Assembly: GCF_047663525.1 (NCBI RefSeq)
Contig: NC_092604.1
Span: 9,936,001 to 10,000,000, forward strand
From: Anas platyrhynchos
Taxonomy: Eukaryota; Chordata; Aves; Anseriformes; Anatidae
Length of the DNA stretch: 64,000 bases
Reading direction: 5' to 3'
Part shown: positions 36,909 to 64,000 of the stretch, one piece after another
How the letters are laid out: every line of letters begins with the position of its first letter
Position numbering within the stretch: the first letter of the stretch is position 1
Made by a program: the position numbers and the translations under genes
Notes under the pieces: generated by a model
The model's input: the letters and a program-made list of their open reading frames with translations, nothing else
What the model was told of the DNA's origin: nothing
The model's database searches: none

Positions 36909-36963
36909 GCTGGGTCCTGGCAGGGTACAAGCACGCCGGGACACGGCGCTGGGTCCTGGCAGG
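36909..36963 (+). repeat. Direct repeat of about 17 bp between PRRC2B end and POMT1 promoter
   Basis: GCTGGGTCCTGGCAGGG begins at about 36909 and recurs (GCTGGGTCCTGGCAGGG) at about 36946, spaced 37 bp apart. This looks like a recent local duplication. Confidence 0.7.
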
Positions 36964-37072
36964 GCTACGTAGTTTTCTTTAAAAAATCTTAAAAATAACC
37001 CCGTTTGCCTTAAAACCTTTAACTAAAAGAACGAGAGGAAGGCCTTAAGAATTTGAGAAAAGCATAACCTGC

Positions 37073-37098
37073 TTTATTTTTTTTTTAATTTTTTTATT
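37073..37098 (-). terminator. PRRC2B: PRRC2B poly(A) signals (two AATAAA on the minus strand)
   Basis: tttatt occurs on the plus strand at 37073-37078 and 37093-37098, in a T/A-rich stretch at the edge of the POMT1 CpG island. Two tandem signals about 20 nt apart may serve one or two cleavage sites. Confidence 0.6.
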
Positions 37099-40000
37099 TA
37101 AATAAGGAGAATTCTTTCATATGGAAAGAGCTAATACAATCACATATTTGAAAGGAGAAACAATAGGTACTGAAACGAGGAAAAAGGGCAATAAAGAGTG
37201 TGCCGCAACTGGCCTGGTGATGCCGTGATTCGAGTTCCGGTCCAAGTAAAAGTTTCCAAAAAATATAAACAGGTTGCACGTTACACAATTATCCATCGTC
37301 TGCCCTTTCAAATATCTGGTCTACATGAAAAGACAAAGAGAGGAAAGGCCAAAAAAGATTTACTATACAGGTCATGAGGTTAAAAGCTGTAAGGAGTACA
37401 ATATCCCCTTGAGAAACAACAAATGCAATTTATACAGAACCAGAGGAAGGATTCCAGCTAAGGACGACGCCTTGAGACATGCTAAGGGGGGAGCGCCTCG
37501 CTGCTGCTGCTGTGATTCCAGGGTCACGGGGGCGGCCGCAGCCCTCCTGAGCTGGCGGGGACACAGCAAACACAAGTGGGTGCCTGCAGCCGCTAGGAAA
37601 ATGTGGTGGTCTTTGGATCAAAACAACAATAAAACAAATAAACGCAGGTGGATCGCTGCTGTCGCATCACAGGCAGCAGTCTGCTTCAGCAAAATTCTCG
37701 TTTCCTACTGCCGGGCCACAACCAAGTATCCCGATGCCTGTTGTAAGGTAATTCTTACAAGTGCATCTCTCTTGTAAGGAAACCAGGCTGCTGTACATCG
37801 AAAATAACCCACGCTACAAGGAATTAACCTGTGCTTAACTAGCCAGAAGCAAAACAGAAGGTTAACAAAACGCAACAGAACAAGACCTTCGCATGCAGTG
37901 GTGCTCGCTTCAAAGTGAATATAGTAGCCTGCCAGAAGGTGAGACATAGCAAAAATGCTAAGCTCGTTTTTTCATATATATCTATAAATACACAGGAACC
38001 ACAGGGCAGCTTGTAGCTTTGCAGCATTCTTGCAAGGAAACTGTTAAATGGAGTGCCTCTCTGCATGAGCACGAACACATGTGGAGTTCAATGGGCTGCA
38101 AACACATTCAGAGGGACTGACTACTGACTGTAGAGCTGTCACCTGGCAGAGCCAGGAGTGAATTATGAGAGATCAACAATACCTGTTTCACTGGTGACTG
38201 TGCTGCTTACACCTCTGATTTGCTTTTTTCCCCTAACCTGTTTTTTTTTTCCTCTCTCAAGAGCCAAAAGCAGGCTGAGCTGAGAGGAAAGCAGCACTGA
38301 ACGCAGCTGCTAGGCCGTGAATCACTGCATACAGAGCTGGTTACGCATGTGCTTCAGGCCTTCATCTGCACAAAAAGCAGTAAAGTCAGTCTCTGAATAT
38401 TTCTGCCTCACCCATTTTTGCTGAAAATATGGATCCTACCTCTCCCTCCCACTGCACACTGCACCCTTCCAGCAGGAGCCTGCAATTTAGTACCAGATTT
38501 CCAGTAAAAGCAAAAGCAACTCGCAAAGGAATAAATCATCAGGACCCTACCCTTCAGCAATATAGATGGCAAGCAGAAGTATCCCCCTATAAACCATCTC
38601 AACATTCAGTACATCTCCATCCTCCTCTTCCCCAAGCTGACCTTTTAATCAGTGCACCAGCACCCCTGCATTTCTGCACGTTGAGGATCAGAGACCTTCC
38701 TTGCGACTTGAGAGCACTGCAAAATGCAGTAACCTCAAGCTAGCTTTAAAGAAAAACAAATGCCAGAGAAGGATATTGCACCTTAGAAATTTGGGCTCTA
38801 AAACTGCTTTCCAACACACAAAACTCCATTAAGTGAAAGAGCGTCTTGCCAACTGCAGCTGACAGTCACGCAAAGGAGAGGAATGGAATGAAGCTCACAT
38901 GCATTTCTTGGCCTTTCCTGCACAGAATAATTCAGACATAATATATAAATAGAGCAGTGAAACAATTACTTTTTCACCTAGACCTACAACATCAAATACG
39001 TATAAATAAATTCTAGTGTTTTATTCTGTTGGGGGAAAGATGGGGGGAGTTAGAAAGAAGGGTGACCTTTTTCAACAGGAAGTATCGTAGTTCTGATGGC
39101 ATTTACACCAGAGGGACTGCAATATCTTGCATCTATCAATAACCCAGTTTCTCCAACACATTTGACCATTTTAAAGTCATATAGGTGGGAGGAAAGAGGT
39201 TAGTGTCTTTGTAAAGCTTAAGTAGTGTGTTTAGGGTAGGAAAGAGATGAGAAGAAGGGAGCCTGGATAAGTCTCTTTAGCCATTACAGTTAGATTCTGA
39301 GCTGATATTAGCTAGGGCCAGCTGGGCAGGAGGATAATAAAAAAAAAAGAATTAAAGACAATTCTGTTGTTCATGATATTCCAAGGAAGAAAATAAAAAA
39401 GGGGGGTGGGATGACTTACTAGTGGAGCAATCTTTGGAAAATGTCGGGAGCAGGACTAGCAGATGAGGAAGCAGGTCTGGGAGATGTTTGAAAGCTAAGG
39501 AAATATTTGTCGCTTAATCTCAAACCCTGTACTCTAGGGAGGTACTCTGGCACACACTGCTCTGAAGTTAAAAATCCATAAAACATGAGGAACAAAAAAA
39601 GAGCTCTTACTTTTATTTAAAAGTACCATCCTATCCCTTTCCCTTCAGGTTCTCTGCCACAGTCAACGGGGACACCTGTGGAGAGGGAACATACTATTTC
39701 TAAGTTAGTTTAGGTTTCTAAGCTCTTTTTAAAGCTACTGTATAAAATTCTTATTTATACCTAGCTTAAAACTTCAAATGCATCCCTAGAAAGTTATGAA
39801 GGATCTTTCCAAGAAAGGGGGAAAAAAGCAACAAGAAAAGAAACAAGAACACCTTTCAGATCCCTTCCCAAATACATTCTTTGTTCAAAATATCTTCTTT
39901 GGAACCACCAACAAATGACTTGCTGCCATCTAGCAGATGCTGACGGCACAACCAGTTAGCAAGCTATCACCTACTGTGGAAATGAAGTTTTCTTTCCATC

Positions 40001-40144
40001 ATTTCAGAGTGACCAGCCTACTTCACATTTTGAAAGAGCTAAACAACACAAACCAGGTTAGCTGAAAGTAGCTGATACTTAAGACTACAATCAGCTGAAG
40101 GACTCCAAGCACCTTCAGGAACTTGCAAGTCCATCCTAAAATCT

Positions 40145-40175
40145 ACATACACACGCGCACACACACGCAGCACAC
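40145..40175 (+). repeat. AC-rich microsatellite-like tract
   Basis: Imperfect (CA)n with CG interruptions in the PRRC2B 3'UTR. Confidence 0.6.
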
Positions 40176-41685
40176 AAACCGAAAACCAAATAACCGAAGA
40201 AATAAAAACCCAACCCACTCCCACCGGGACCCTCCTTTCATATACCATCAAATACTGGTGAGGAAGTGTAAGGTTGTGACACCGTGTATGTGCTATATGC
40301 AATTACATCAAAACTAAAGAACCCTTTGCTGTTCACCTGGGGAAGGAGATCAAAAGGATGATTCCAAACTGGCTCTGTAACCATGCGCTTCCAACCGAAA
40401 AAAGGAGGTTCCAAGTGTGCTAAAAAGGCTGCCTTGCAGAGGGGCTCCCTTACTAATGCGTTTCTATGCAAATTTTACAAGAGGCCATGACAGGAACAGA
40501 AAGACCGACTAAGGGAAGAGGGAGAAGAACAAAGCTTAGGAGAGCAGCCCCAAGGGATGAGCTCAATATAGAACAAGTCTCAGGAGACACGAAGAATTAG
40601 AGCGGCCAAGGTAGGGAGCATAAGAGAGCATCACAACTACAAAAAGTAGTCCAAACAAACCCGTTGGTGCTAGCCAACTCTTCTGACCCATGTGCGATGA
40701 GGAGATTTCGCTTAGAAGATTTTACATTTTGTAAATCCATGATTTACATTTCACTGCGTGTTTGGCAGTCACTAAAACAAAATCTGAAACAAAAAAACAG
40801 ATCCAGAGGAGCTTGCAACAGAAATTTTGGTGCTTTTCCTTAAAACGAAAATGCCACATTTTGTTGTGCACAAGGCACCCCAAAGCTACAGTTAAAGTGG
40901 TGCAAGTTTCAAGATGAATGTACTGACTTACTATATACCTTCAGTACAGATTTCTAATGCAAGCACTGCTTCTAGCTTAAAACAAAAATACTGAAAAATT
41001 AATGAATGCCATAACTGTCCTGTGTTTTCTTTTTTTTTTTGTTTTGTTTTTCCACTTAATCTGAAAGGTTAGATCATCTGGGAAAAAAACACTTAAGCCA
41101 ACTCAGTTTAGGAGTCTTGATTCTAAGCATAGCACAGAACCATGTATAAAAACTAGGGAGGGTTCTGTCAGAACATAATTTTAGTTAAACGGACTTATTT
41201 TCTGGAAGGAATGGGGAAAGCAGAAAGAAGGGGGGGAAAAAGTGATAGAACATATAAAAGTTCTGCTATAAACAAGGATATAGCTTCTTTTTTTCTCTGT
41301 AAAAACCTCAGCTGCCTTTAAAATGAAAAACCTCAAACTAACCCCTCTCCCCCAGTTGCCACTCTGCTTAGACAGAAGTAGGGAAGGAGAAGGATGGGCT
41401 TTGCCAAGTGAGCTATCACAGCTACCTGTGCATGGGGCAAAAAAAAAAAAAATAAGAAAAGGCTCGAGCCACTTAAAAGTCACACGGTTGGTTTGTTTTA
41501 AAGCAAGCAGGTCAATGTCATATCCACTGTTTCAAACTGCTTTGTTGGAAGAGGGACTCGGATGATGTCGCTGTAGTCAGTCAGTGTGGGGCGGGGAGTA
41601 GGTCTGGTGAAGTTTTCAGGAGATCCAGTGGGGTCCAGTCTTAGCTACAGTGCCTCTCAGGACCAGCTGGGCATCAGAGGTGCTC

Positions 41686-63987
<22,302 letters not shown>

Positions 63988-64000
63988 TCAGTGAGCATGA

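Larger units (their letters stand above)
37070..41685 (-). other. PRRC2B: PRRC2B 3' untranslated region
   Basis: About 4.6 kb from the stop codon to the poly(A) signals at 37073-37098. It is AT-rich with no conserved open frame. It contains an AC-rich stretch (40145-40175), several A/T runs, and an unremarkable middle from 37500 to 41600. A single long terminal exon is inferred; internal introns cannot be excluded without transcripts. Confidence 0.7.

Noticed and set aside
36756-36992. Plus-strand open frame starting near the POMT1 CpG island
   Set aside because: Composition reflects CpG-island sequence and the local direct repeat; no homology. Divergent non-coding transcription is possible but unsupported.
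37206-37236. tRNA T-arm-like sequence (GATTCGAGTTCC)
   Set aside because: No matching acceptor stem, anticodon arm or D arm around it on either strand.

Overview
The window is vertebrate nuclear DNA, most likely from a bird. It holds the 3' half of RAPGEF1, all of PRRT1B, UCK1 and POMT1, and the 3' three-quarters or so of PRRC2B. As I recall it, this gene set and order (PRRC2B-POMT1-UCK1-PRRT1B-RAPGEF1) is the human 9q34.13 block. The short introns, very short intergenic gaps and GC-rich CpG islands fit an avian microchromosome (the chicken equivalent would be chromosome 17), but the sequence alone does not fix the species.

Layout, left to right. RAPGEF1 (+): 12 coding exons from 1337 to the stop at 11776, giving 429 residues that cover the REM and CDC25-type RasGEF domains, then a roughly 2.8 kb 3'UTR ending near 14625. 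PRRT1B (-): three exons, 16834 down to 16137, a 167-residue dispanin/CD225-type membrane protein. UCK1 (+): seven exons, 17144-20575, a 282-residue uridine-cytidine kinase. POMT1 (-): 19 coding exons, 35489 down to 23655, exactly 725 residues. PRRC2B (-): 21 coding exons, 63966 down to 41686, giving 1765 residues, then a roughly 4.6 kb 3'UTR ending near 37070; its 5' end lies beyond the window.

All exon chains were built by joining splice sites so that the reading frame stays open and in phase; the summed CDS lengths are all multiples of three. The genes are not functionally one pathway (Rap1 signalling, a membrane protein, pyrimidine salvage, protein O-mannosylation, translation-linked RNA binding). 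They are coupled by architecture. PRRT1B and UCK1 are head-to-head, 309 bp between start codons, in one CpG island with a ZNF143-type site. UCK1 and POMT1 converge. POMT1 starts within a few hundred bp downstream of the PRRC2B polyadenylation signals.

Most notable: RAPGEF1 contains a textbook U12-type AT-AC intron (6149-7443). The POMT1 promoter carries a perfect palindromic RFX X-box and a full CRE. A perfect 24-bp AT-rich palindrome lies in a PRRC2B intron. An overlapping two-strand poly(A) signal sits beside a hairpin in the UCK1/POMT1 convergent gap. I found no new multi-gene system; this is a compact, conserved vertebrate housekeeping block.
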